Shown: one piece after another, positions 30,221-37,992 of the stretch
How positions within the stretch are numbered: position 1 is the first letter of the stretch
Layout: every line of letters begins with the position of its first letter
DNA from: Massilia aurea
GTDB lineage: Bacteria; Pseudomonadota; Gammaproteobacteria; Burkholderiales; Burkholderiaceae_D
Direction of reading: 5' to 3'
NCBI RefSeq assembly: GCF_024753205.1
Contig: NZ_JANUGZ010000003.1
Location: 868,001-932,000, forward strand
Length of the DNA: 64,000 nucleotides
The notes under the pieces: generated by a model
What the model was told of the DNA's origin: nothing
Databases searched by the model: none
The model's input: the letters and a program-made list of their open reading frames with translations, nothing else
Position numbers and translations under genes: made by a program

Positions 30221-30335
30221 GAACGCGTCGATTCGATAAAGTGCACTACGGCCGATCCGGACTTCCTGGCGCTGGGGCGGATGGCACACGCTCCAGCGGG
30301 CGTCCGGGCCTGGATGGCCGGGACGCCGCACGTCT

Positions 30336-31817
30336 CTATTTGATCGCCGCCGCGTCGCGCGCACTATCGCCTTGGAGCTTGAGCGCAGCAGCACGCCCCT
30401 CCCAGTAATGCGCATTCTTGATCCCCAGCGCAACCGGATCGAACTCGGGTTCCTTGCCGGCCTTCTTCTGCGCTTCGTAGTCGCGCAGGCACTTGAAAGC
30501 GTCCTTGCGCAGCAAGAAGATCGCGACGATGTTCAGCCAGGCCATCAGGCCGACGCCGATGTCACCCAGGCCCCAGGCCACGTCGGCGGTCTTGACAGCG
30601 CCGTAGATCGTGGCCGAGACGATGCACAGCTTGAGGAGCACGCCCAGCCACGGATGGCGGTTATGGCGGTCCATGTAGGCGATATTGGTCTCGGCGATGT
30701 AGTAGTAGGCGACGATGGTCGTGAACGCGAAGAACAGCAGCGCGATCGCAACGAACAGCGCGCCGAAGCCCGGCAGCACGTTCTCAAGCGCCGTCTGCAC
30801 ATAGCCCGGGCCCGACGCCACGCCCTGCACGCCGATGAAGCGCGCCGTGCCGTCGGTATTTTCGACGTTGTACTGACCCGTCACCAGCAGCATGAAGGCG
30901 GTGGCCGAGCACACGAACAGCGTGTCGATGTACACCGAAAAACCCTGCACCAGACCCTGCTTGGCCGGGTGGCTCACTTCGGCCGCCGACGACGCGTGCG
31001 GGCCGGTACCCTGCCCGGCTTCGTTCGAATAGATGCCGCGCTTGACGCCCCACTGAATGGCCATGCCGAGCATGGCGCCAAAGCCCGCGTCCAGGCCGAA
31101 GGCCGAGCTGACGATCAGGCGCAGCACGCCCGGCAGCGCTTCGATGTTCATCGCCACCACCACCACGGCCACGAGGATGTAGGCGGCCGCCATGAACGGC
31201 ACCACGATCTCGGCGAAATGGGCGATACGCTTGACGCCGCCGAAGATGATCGCAGCCAGCACCACGGCCAGGCCGATGCCGGTGTAGAGCGGATCGATAC
31301 CGGCGGCAGTCTTGAGACCTTCGGCGATCGAATTGGCCTGCACGCCCGGCAGCAGCAGGCCCGTGGCGAACAGCGTGGCGATGGCGAAGGTCCAGGCGTA
31401 GCGCTTCATGCCCAGGCCTTTTTCGATGTAGAAGGCCGGGCCGCCGCGGTACTGGTTGCCGATCTGCTCCTTGTAGACCTGGCCCAGCGTCGACTCGACG
31501 AAGGCCGAACTGGCGCCCAGGAAGGCCACGGCCCACATCCAGAACACGGCGCCCGGGCCGCCAAACGTGATGGCGGTGGCCACGCCCGCGATATTGCCAG
31601 TGCCGACGCGGCCGGCCAGCGTCATGGCCAGCGCCTGGAACGACGACACGCCCTGCTCCGAGCTCTTCCCTTCACGCATCAGGCGCAGCATCTCGCGGAT
31701 GTGCCGCACCTGCAGGAAGCGGCCGCGTATCGAGAAATACAAGCCCGCCCCGAGGCACAGGGCGATCATGATGGGGCTCCAGATGATACCGTTGACTGCG
31801 TTGACCAGGTCGAGCAT
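30336..31817 (-). CDS. Sodium:alanine (glycine) symporter, AGCS family
   Basis: This 493-residue transporter has about 11 membrane segments and AGCS signatures: NGIIWSPIMIALCLGAGLYFSIRGRF, SSFQALAMTLAGRVGTGNIAGVATAI, GGPGAVFWMWAVAFLGASSAFVESTL, QWGVKRGIYSNEAGQGTGPHASSAAEV, and FFAFTTIVAYYYIAETN. It should import alanine or glycine with sodium. AGGAG lies ten bases before the ATG. It is a single gene. Confidence 0.93.
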   Translation of the reverse strand: MLDLVNAVNGIIWSPIMIALCLGAGLYFSIRGRFLQVRHIREMLRLMREGKSSEQGVSSFQALAMTLAGRVGTGNIAGVATAITFGGPGAVFWMWAVAFLGASSAFVESTLGQVYKEQIGNQYRGGPAFYIEKGLGMKRYAWTFAIATLFATGLLLPGVQANSIAEGLKTAAGIDPLYTGIGLAVVLAAIIFGGVKRIAHFAEIVVPFMAAAYILVAVVVVAMNIEALPGVLRLIVSSAFGLDAGFGAMLGMAIQWGVKRGIYSNEAGQGTGPHASSAAEVSHPAKQGLVQGFSVYIDTLFVCSATAFMLLVTGQYNVENTDGTARFIGVQGVASGPGYVQTALENVLPGFGALFVAIALLFFAFTTIVAYYYIAETNIAYMDRHNRHPWLGVLLKLCIVSATIYGAVKTADVAWGLGDIGVGLMAWLNIVAIFLLRKDAFKCLRDYEAQKKAGKEPEFDPVALGIKNAHYWEGRAAALKLQGDSARDAAAIK

Positions 31818-32049
31818 GGGGGTGCGACTCCTGCGTTGAGGGGTTCAGGAAGGGCGGCATATCGCCGCCGTGACGTCGCACAAGTTACATGATTCCGTAG
31901 GGAATTAACATCATTTTCTGGGTCTTGTGGCGGCATGCGCCGGGCTGACGCAGGATGGAGAGGAAATGGGCGCTGCTGGTGCAGGCGCGCCCGGTCGGTG
32001 CACCAATTGCTGGCGATCTAAAGCGTGGTGGACATGATACGATCCCACC

Positions 32050-32244
32050 ATGGACCGACGAAGCGATTACAAGACCTCCCTCCTTATCGACGCCGTGCTG
32101 CACGACGTGTCGATCGAGGCCCGCCCTGCGGCGCGCGAACTGGCCACGCTCGGCGTGCCGCTCGAAGTGAGCCTGCGCGTGCTCACCCGCCCGGCCGAAC
32201 GGCGCCACCAGGTCACACCGGAAGACGTGCGCAACGCGCCATAA
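32050..32244 (+). CDS. Small hypothetical protein
   Basis: A 64-residue product (MDRRSDYKTSLLIDAVLHDV, then EARPAARELATLGVPLEVSLRVLTRPAERR) that is helical, hydrophilic and has a sensible codon bias for this genome. I think similar short proteins exist in related bacteria, but no family name or function is known to me. No good ribosome binding site is visible, so the call rests on composition and the clean reading frame. Confidence 0.5.
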   Translation: MDRRSDYKTSLLIDAVLHDVSIEARPAARELATLGVPLEVSLRVLTRPAERRHQVTPEDVRNAP

Positions 32245-32350
32245 CCGCGGGCTGCGCGATTGGAAGACATCCTCGGGCGTCAACCTGTCACACGGGCGAA
32301 GCGGTAGGCTACACTGGCGCCGTACCTACAACAACACTGGAGACACCACC

Positions 32351-32803
32351 ATGCGCCACCTGATCCAAGCAAGCCTGATCGCCGCCACCATGCTCGCCCT
32401 GCCCGCCGCCGCGTGTGCACAGGCCACCTCGCCTGTCGGCACCTGGAAGACCATCGATGACAAGACCGGCAAGCCAAAAGCGCTGGTGCGGATCACCGAA
32501 GAAGGCGGCGTCCTGACTGGCAAGATCGAAAAACTGTACCGCGCGCCATCCGAAGAGCAGAATCCGCTGTGCGGGAAATGCAGCGACGCGCGCAAGGACC
32601 AGCCGATCATCGGCATGACGATCCTGTCGGGCCTGAAAAAAGACGGCGGCGACTACACCGGCGGCGAAATCCTCGACCCGGCCGCCGGCAAGACCTACAA
32701 GAGCAAGGCCACGCTGGCCGACAACGGCAACAAGCTCGAAGTGCGCGGCTATATCGGCGCGCCGATGTTCGGGCGCACCCAGACCTGGCAGCGCGAGCAG
32801 TAA
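32351..32803 (+). CDS. DUF2147 domain-containing exported protein
   Basis: This 150-residue protein has a signal peptide (LIQASLIAATMLALPAAACA) and the DUF2147 pattern: VGTWKTIDDKTGKPKALVRI, GVLTGKIEKLYRAP, DQPIIGMTILSGLKKDGGDYTGGEILDPAAGKTYKSKATL and LEVRGYIGAPMFGRTQTW. It has a CGKC cysteine pair at about residue 75. The family is a small lipocalin-like beta sheet of unknown function. GGAG lies nine bases before the ATG, and a terminator follows the stop. Confidence 0.9.
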   Translation: MRHLIQASLIAATMLALPAAACAQATSPVGTWKTIDDKTGKPKALVRITEEGGVLTGKIEKLYRAPSEEQNPLCGKCSDARKDQPIIGMTILSGLKKDGGDYTGGEILDPAAGKTYKSKATLADNGNKLEVRGYIGAPMFGRTQTWQREQ

Positions 32804-32811
32804 TCATTACC

Positions 32812-32835
32812 ACGGCCCGGCGACGGGCCGTTTTT
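32812..32835 (+). terminator. Rho-independent terminator between the DUF2147 and SMR genes
   Basis: CGGCCCG and CGGGCCG pair around GCGA (plus A-T closure) and TTTTT follows at once. Its T-run ends eight bases before the ATG of the SMR gene. Confidence 0.88.
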
Positions 32836-32842
32836 ATTGTCC

Positions 32843-33184
32843 ATGACCCTGCACCTCGCTTACCTCTATCTCGGATTCGCCATCGTTGCCGAAGTGATCG
32901 GCACCACGGCCCTCAAAGCCTCCGACAGCTTCACCCGTCCCCTGCCCAGCCTGATCACGGTGGGCTGCTACGCCCTGTCGTTCTACCTGCTCACCTTCAG
33001 CCTGCGCGTGCTGCCAACCGGCATCGCCTACGCGATCTGGTCCGGCGTGGGCATCGTGCTCATTTCGATCGTCAGCTGGTTGTATTTCAAGCAAAGCCTG
33101 GATCTGGCGGCGATTGCCGGCATGGCGCTGATCATCGCCGGCGTGCTGGTCATCAACCTGTTTTCAAAAAGCGTCGGACACTGA
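32843..33184 (+). CDS. Small multidrug resistance (SMR/EmrE) family efflux protein
   Basis: This 113-residue protein has four membrane helices and the SMR signatures YLYLGFAIVAEVIGTTALKASDSF (membrane-embedded Glu17 equivalent to EmrE Glu14), CYALSFYLLTFSLRVLPTGIAYAIWSGVG and AAIAGMALIIAGVLVINLFS. It should export cationic compounds in exchange for protons as a dimer. There is no Shine-Dalgarno before the ATG at 32843, and the upstream gene's terminator abuts it, so its transcript start is unclear. Confidence 0.9.
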   Translation: MTLHLAYLYLGFAIVAEVIGTTALKASDSFTRPLPSLITVGCYALSFYLLTFSLRVLPTGIAYAIWSGVGIVLISIVSWLYFKQSLDLAAIAGMALIIAGVLVINLFSKSVGH

Positions 33185-33245
33185 CCATGTCAACCGCACC
33201 GTGCGCCCGGACGTTACATCCGGCCCCATTCCCATCATTCGTACC

Positions 33246-33770
33246 ATGACACCCACTCCCATCACGCGTACCGCACGCCCCGTTTTTCGCGGGCGCGAAA
33301 TGCGCGTGCTGCGGCTTCTGAGCATGGCGGCCGGCGTGTTCGCCATCCTGCTGCCGGCTGCGCTGCTGGCCTCGACGGCGCATGGCATCCCGGACTGGCT
33401 CGAACCGTACATCGTGCTGGTGGGCGTGGCGCTGGGTTCGGGCGGGTTCTTTCTGGTGGCGATGGCGGGGCATCGCATGGGGCGCGACGCCATGCTGCGC
33501 TCGTTCGCGGCGCTGCTGCTGATGGTGCCGTTCGGCGCCAGCGGCATCGTCATCTGGCATGGCAGCAATATGCTGATGGTCTACCTGTGCACGTTCTTCC
33601 TGATCCACACGGTCCTGCTTTATTGCAGTTTCATCTATCCGCTGATGCACGTGCCGCAGCCACCGGCGCCGCCCCGGCGCGGCGGTAAAACACCCGCCTG
33701 GAACCAGCTGAGCCGGCCCCGCGGCAATGCCGACGACTACAACCAGCCGGCATCCCGCGCCAACCGGTAA
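33246..33770 (+). CDS. Four-helix membrane protein, paralogue A
   Basis: The 174-residue protein has four hydrophobic segments (LLSMAAGVFAILLPAALLAS, YIVLVGVALGSGGFFLVAM, SFAALLLMVPFGASGIVIW, YLCTFFLIHTVLLYCSFIYP) and a basic, Pro-rich cytoplasmic-like tail. It is clearly paralogous to the product at 37537-37992: they share LRLL..AAG, FF..xMAGH, R..xLRxxAALLLxVP and the Y/FxxP end. No family name is known to me. Its last 34 bases overlap the 3' end of the convergent DesR-type gene. Confidence 0.75.
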   Translation: MTPTPITRTARPVFRGREMRVLRLLSMAAGVFAILLPAALLASTAHGIPDWLEPYIVLVGVALGSGGFFLVAMAGHRMGRDAMLRSFAALLLMVPFGASGIVIWHGSNMLMVYLCTFFLIHTVLLYCSFIYPLMHVPQPPAPPRRGGKTPAWNQLSRPRGNADDYNQPASRANR

Positions 33771-34342
33771 GCTTCGACGCGGTTCCCGGCCCCCAGCTTG
33801 CTGATCGCCTCGGACAGATAGTTGCGCACCGTGCCTTCGGACAGGTGCACCTGGCGCGCGATCTCGCTGCTGCTGCGCCCTTCGCCTGCCAGCCGCAACA
33901 CCTGCCGCTCGCGCTCGGTCAGCGGATCGCTGCCGCTGTTCCAGCTCTCCAATGCCAGTTCGGGCGCGATTGCACGGCCGCCACCGTGCACGACGCGAAT
34001 GGCCGCCGCCAGCGCGTCGACCGGCGCGTCTTTCAGCAGATAGCCGCGCACGCCGGCTTCCATCGCGCGGCGCAGGTAGCCGCTGCGCGCAAACGTGGTC
34101 ACGACCACGACCCGGCACGCCAGCTTGCGCTGGACCAGGCCCTGCGCCAGTTCGAGGCCCGTCATGTGCGGCATCTCGATATCGGTCAGCACGATGTCCG
34201 GCACCAGGTGCTCGCACAGCGCCAGCGCTGCGCGCCCGTCTGCGGCGCCGCCTACCACGTCGAAATCAGGCTCGAGCCGCAGCAGCGCGCTGAGGGCGCC
34301 CAGCACCAGCGTCTGGTCTTCGGCGATCAGGATGCGGATCAT
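33737..34342 (-). CDS. DesR-type response regulator (NarL/FixJ family)
   Basis: The 201-residue protein has a receiver domain (MIRILIAEDQTLVLGAL, phosphoacceptor Asp in PDIVLTDIEMPHMTG, VVTTFARSGYLRRA, GVRGYLLKDAP) and a LuxR-type helix-turn-helix (PLTERERQVLRLAGEGRSSSEIARQVHLSEGTVRNYLSEAISKLGA). It is the partner of the histidine kinase whose gene overlaps by four bases. In Bacillus, DesR activates the lipid desaturase on cooling; no desaturase is in this window. It overlaps the convergent paralogue A by 34 bases. Confidence 0.92.
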   Translation of the reverse strand: MIRILIAEDQTLVLGALSALLRLEPDFDVVGGAADGRAALALCEHLVPDIVLTDIEMPHMTGLELAQGLVQRKLACRVVVVTTFARSGYLRRAMEAGVRGYLLKDAPVDALAAAIRVVHGGGRAIAPELALESWNSGSDPLTERERQVLRLAGEGRSSSEIARQVHLSEGTVRNYLSEAISKLGAGNRVEAYRLARDAGWL

Positions 34343-35460
34343 GCCGATGCTCCCGCCGGCACGTGCAGTTCGAGTGCCAGGCCGGCACCGGCCTGCAGCG
34401 ACAAGCGCCCACCCAGCGCCGCGACGCGCTCGCGCATGCCGGCCAGGCCGTTGCCTGGCTGCAGACCATCCGTGCTGCGCAGCTTGCCGTCGTCGAGCAC
34501 GCGCAGCACGGCGTGCGTCTGCCCATCCTGCTGCTCTTGCACGAGGCTGAGCGTGCAGCGCGACGCGCCGGCATGACGCACGATATTCGTTACGGCTTCG
34601 CGCACGGCCAGCGCCACCACGTGTTCTGCCGCCGGCGCCAGGTCGATGCGCTCGATGCGCTCGTCGAGGATCACGTCGGCCGCCAGCAGGCTGGCGCGCG
34701 CACTGGCCAGCGCCTGCACCAGGCCACTGTGGCGAAACCCCGTCACGGCGGCGCGCACCTCGGCCAGCGCCTGGCGCGCATTGGTTTCGATGTCGGCGAT
34801 TTCGCGCTCGCAGGCCGCCAGATCGCGCCGCGCCAGCTTGCGCGCCAGTTCGGCCTTCAGCGCAATCATCGACAGCGAGTGGCCCAGCAGGTCGTGCAGG
34901 TCGCGCGAAATGCGTTCGCGCTCGGCGATGCGCGCCATGTGCTCGACCTCTTCCTGCTTGCGCAGCAAGAGCGTGCGCGATGTGCGCAGCCGGGCATCCA
35001 TGATGCACGACAGGCCAACCGGCATGCCGGCCATCAGGATCGGCAGCAGGAACACCATCTGCATCTGCGGGATCAGCAAGGCAACGACCGCGCCGACGGC
35101 AATCACGCCCAGCATGGCGCACACGGGGCGGGCCGTGCCGGGAATGCGGGCGCACATGGCACAGGCAAAGATGAAGAAGCAGGCAGCGCCCGGATTCCAC
35201 GGCGCCCAGGCTGCGCCGATCAGGCACGTGGCTGCCACGCAGGCGCCGACGCGCCAGCCGCGGGGCCAGAAGCTGGCGCAGTACAGCGGCACGAACAGGA
35301 TGATCGTCAGCGCCAGCAGCACCGCCTCGGCCACGCCGGGCGTCACGTAATAAAACTTCCAGAACAGGTAGCCCAGTGACAGCAGCCACGTGTATTGCAA
35401 TGCGCCGTAGTCGGCCGGCATCCACGGTCGCGCCAGCACCTGCCTGAAGGTCATCGTCAT
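34339..35460 (-). CDS. DesK-type sensor histidine kinase (HisKA_3)
   Basis: The 373-residue protein has five to six N-terminal membrane segments (residues about 15-160) and no large periplasmic loop, then a coiled coil (LLLRKQEEVEHMARIAERERI), the HisKA_3 phosphoacceptor box SRDLHDLLGHSLSMIALKAELA, and a degenerate-looking ATPase domain (VREAVTNIVRHAGASR, RVLDDGK, GNGLAGMRERVAALGGRL). The layout is that of DesK-like membrane sensors. GGAG precedes the ATG at 35460. The stop overlaps the regulator gene (ATGA). Confidence 0.9.
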   Translation of the reverse strand: MTMTFRQVLARPWMPADYGALQYTWLLSLGYLFWKFYYVTPGVAEAVLLALTIILFVPLYCASFWPRGWRVGACVAATCLIGAAWAPWNPGAACFFIFACAMCARIPGTARPVCAMLGVIAVGAVVALLIPQMQMVFLLPILMAGMPVGLSCIMDARLRTSRTLLLRKQEEVEHMARIAERERISRDLHDLLGHSLSMIALKAELARKLARRDLAACEREIADIETNARQALAEVRAAVTGFRHSGLVQALASARASLLAADVILDERIERIDLAPAAEHVVALAVREAVTNIVRHAGASRCTLSLVQEQQDGQTHAVLRVLDDGKLRSTDGLQPGNGLAGMRERVAALGGRLSLQAGAGLALELHVPAGASA

Positions 35461-35476
35461 CGTGACTCCGTGATCG

Positions 35477-37288
35477 TCATTGCGCCAGCAGGCGCACGTC
35501 GGCGAGTTCGAAGCGATACTCGCCCGGCTGTGGCCCGGCACTGAATGCTAGCATGGCAACCGCCGCCGGATCGATGCCGGCAAAGGCCGACAGCGGCAGG
35601 CTGATTTCCGCCCATTCCGGGCCGGCGACGAATGGCACACTGCTTGGCCGCCCATTGGCCGCGCCCATGAGCATCACCTGATAGGTTTTGCCGTCACCGC
35701 GCACCTTGAAGCGCAAGACCCGGGCCGCGCTCAGGTCGGCCGGCTGCATCGGCTGCGCACCGGGCATGAAGGCGACGCTCGACCACGCATACGGCAGGCC
35801 GGGGGCGACGCTGGCCTGCACCGCCAGCGGTACCTGCCCATCGGGCAGCGCAGGCAGCACGTCGAGCTTGACGGTTGACTTGCCGCCAGCGTACTGGTCG
35901 GTCGATGGCATCCAGCCGCTGCCAAATGGACTGGCCAGTTTCGCCGCGCTGAACTGGCTGATGCGTCCATCGGCCGGCAAGCCCTGGCGCGTCGATCCAC
36001 CGCGCTCTTGCGCGACCTGTTCACGCTTGGCGTCGCGCAGGGCATTCGCGCTCTGCCCGTCTTTCCACACCTCGACGATGCGGCGCGTGGCCGTGATGTC
36101 GCGTGTCGGGTCGCCCTCGACCAGCATCAGGTCGGCCTTGCAGCCTGTGGCAATACAGCCGCGCCGGCCCAGCCGGAAGGCGGCGGCTGGTGCGCTCGTG
36201 GCGGCGGCCAGGGCGGCGGTCGGCGTCAAACCCGCCTCCACCAGCGCAGCCAGTTCGCGGTGCATGCTGATGCCGTACAGCGTGCCGGCATTGCCGGCAT
36301 CGGTGCCGGCCAGGATCGGCACGCCCGCCCTGGCCAGTGCCGCCGTGACGGCCTTCGGCATGGCCAGCAGCTGGGGACGCGCCTGCTGGCCGTAGCGCGC
36401 CTTGAGGGTCGTCGCGCCCTCGCGCCCGACCAGCGCCGCCAGATCCGCATCGCCCAGCAAGTCGTCGCCGCGCACGCCGGCCATGCTTTCCATCACGGTA
36501 AAGGTCGGGATCACGAAGGCATTCTTACGTTTGGCCAGCCTGGCCAGGCTGTCGACTGCAGTGGCATCGGCCGCCGCGCCCAGGAACAGATGGACCAGCG
36601 CGTCGGCGCCTGCCTCGAGCGCGGCGCGGGCGTCCTTTTCGGTGCTGACGTGTACAACGGCCAGCTTGCCGCGCCGGTGCGCCGCCTCGACCAGCGCGGT
36701 GGCCGTCGCGATGTCGAGCGAGTTCATCGCGCCGGCGCCGTGGCCGCCTGCTTCGAGCACGATCTTGATGAAGTCGGAGCCTTCGGCGATGCGAGCGTCG
36801 ACAAAGGCCTGCGCCTCGCCCGGGTTGCTCAAGGTTGGGATCGGCACGCCGAACTGGGTGCCGTGGCCGCCCGGCGCGGTGGCCAGGGTGCCGGCCGAGA
36901 ACAGGTCGGCCTGGCCCGCATGCCTGCCTGCGGCCATGCTGCGTTTGGCGTCCTGCATGACCGGCACGGCAGTAAACATGTCGATCTGGGTCGTCACGCC
37001 AAACAGCACCGGCAGGTCGAATTGCCGGAACGCGTGGGTGTGGGCGTCGATCAGGCCCGGCAGCAGCGTGCGCCCGGCCCCCTGGACGATGCGCGTACCT
37101 GCCGGGGCCGACCCGCGAAAATCCGCATCGACGACGCGCGTATCATCGAACAGCACCGAGCGCCGTTCGTGCACAGCCTTGCCGTCGAAGACGCGTACGT
37201 CCTGGACCAGGGTGGCGGCGCCCAGCGCCAAGCAGGAGAGGGACAGACCGGCTGCGGCAACTGCCGCTTTTGCGACGATCGTGGACAT
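35477..37288 (-). CDS. Secreted amidohydrolase with C-terminal CIA30-like beta-sandwich domain
   Basis: The 603-residue protein has a signal peptide (AAVAAAGLSLSCLALGA). It has the amidohydrolase fold, with the metal motif DAHTHAF, VHVSTEKDARAALEAGADALVHLF, and ILAGTDAGNAGTLYGISMHRELAALVEAGLTP ending in RRGCIATGCKADLMLVEGDP. The last 170 residues (about 430-600) form a different domain (SGWMPSTDQYAGGKSTVKLDV, ARVLRFKVRGDGKTYQVMLM, WAEISLPLSAF, YRFELADVRLL) of the CIA30/galactose-binding type. The substrate is unknown; a peptide or sugar conjugate in the periplasm is plausible. GAGG precedes the ATG. Confidence 0.85.
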   Translation of the reverse strand: MSTIVAKAAVAAAGLSLSCLALGAATLVQDVRVFDGKAVHERRSVLFDDTRVVDADFRGSAPAGTRIVQGAGRTLLPGLIDAHTHAFRQFDLPVLFGVTTQIDMFTAVPVMQDAKRSMAAGRHAGQADLFSAGTLATAPGGHGTQFGVPIPTLSNPGEAQAFVDARIAEGSDFIKIVLEAGGHGAGAMNSLDIATATALVEAAHRRGKLAVVHVSTEKDARAALEAGADALVHLFLGAAADATAVDSLARLAKRKNAFVIPTFTVMESMAGVRGDDLLGDADLAALVGREGATTLKARYGQQARPQLLAMPKAVTAALARAGVPILAGTDAGNAGTLYGISMHRELAALVEAGLTPTAALAAATSAPAAAFRLGRRGCIATGCKADLMLVEGDPTRDITATRRIVEVWKDGQSANALRDAKREQVAQERGGSTRQGLPADGRISQFSAAKLASPFGSGWMPSTDQYAGGKSTVKLDVLPALPDGQVPLAVQASVAPGLPYAWSSVAFMPGAQPMQPADLSAARVLRFKVRGDGKTYQVMLMGAANGRPSSVPFVAGPEWAEISLPLSAFAGIDPAAVAMLAFSAGPQPGEYRFELADVRLLAQ

Positions 37289-37536
37289 GGTTTCCTCACG
37301 GGTTGGTGTGAAACCAGTATGGCGATCGCGCCGGTATGCCGACAGGCGCACTTGCCATCACTATCGGATGACAACTGTCATGTGCGACCAGGCCCGTGCT
37401 ACATCTGAACGACATATTCACGGCAAAACAAGGACAAATCTGTCGTGTGCCAAAGACAGTAATTAAGACCACAATATTGCCTGTGTGCTATCTTTGTCAC
37501 ACTGCCGTGCTGGCTGAACAATGCAATCGATCTCGT

Positions 37537-37992
37537 ATGAGCCAGAACACCGTCCCTGTCAACTTTGCCGCGCGAAAAATCGCCATGACGATCCTGCGGC
37601 TGCTGTGCTTTGCCGCCGGCATGCTGGTGCTCGTTGCGCCGGCAATCGTGCTGCCGGCCGGCGCCATGACGCCGCACGCGGGCAAGGCGGCGGCAACCCT
37701 GGCCTGCCTCGTGCTCGGCGCGTGCGCCTTTTTCGTGACCGGGATGGCCGGCCACTTGCTGCGCCGCTCTGCCCTGCTGCGCGCACTGGCCGCGCTGCTG
37801 CTGGCGGTGCCCCTCGCCTTTTGCGCTGCATTGCTGTGGCGCGGCGCCGCGCCTGCGTTCATGTGGACTGCCGGCGTGCTGCTTGGCTTCACGCTGACGC
37901 TGTACCTGACGTTCGTCTATCCGGTGCTGCGCGCGCAGACGCAGGCCTGGCTGCGCTGGCGCGCCGCGCGCCAGCTGGCGTCATTACACTAG
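37537..37992 (+). CDS. Four-helix membrane protein, paralogue B
   Basis: This 151-residue protein has four hydrophobic segments (LLCFAAGMLVLVAPAIVLP, ATLACLVLGACAFFVTGMAG, LRALAALLLAVPLAFCAALLW, FMWTAGVLLGFTLTLYLTFVYP). It is the second copy of the family seen at 33246-33770, with the same MAGH loop and RxxxLRxxAALLLxVP helix. Its final nine bases overlap the 3' end of the convergent hybrid kinase gene. It is divergent from the amidohydrolase gene across a 248-base region that holds both promoters. No family name is known to me. Confidence 0.75.
   Translation: MSQNTVPVNFAARKIAMTILRLLCFAAGMLVLVAPAIVLPAGAMTPHAGKAAATLACLVLGACAFFVTGMAGHLLRRSALLRALAALLLAVPLAFCAALLWRGAAPAFMWTAGVLLGFTLTLYLTFVYPVLRAQTQAWLRWRAARQLASLH

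Noticed and set aside
29558-30343. 261-codon plus-strand frame opposite the MBL hydrolase gene
   Set aside because: Shadow; the minus-strand gene has the HxHxDH zinc motif and a signal peptide.
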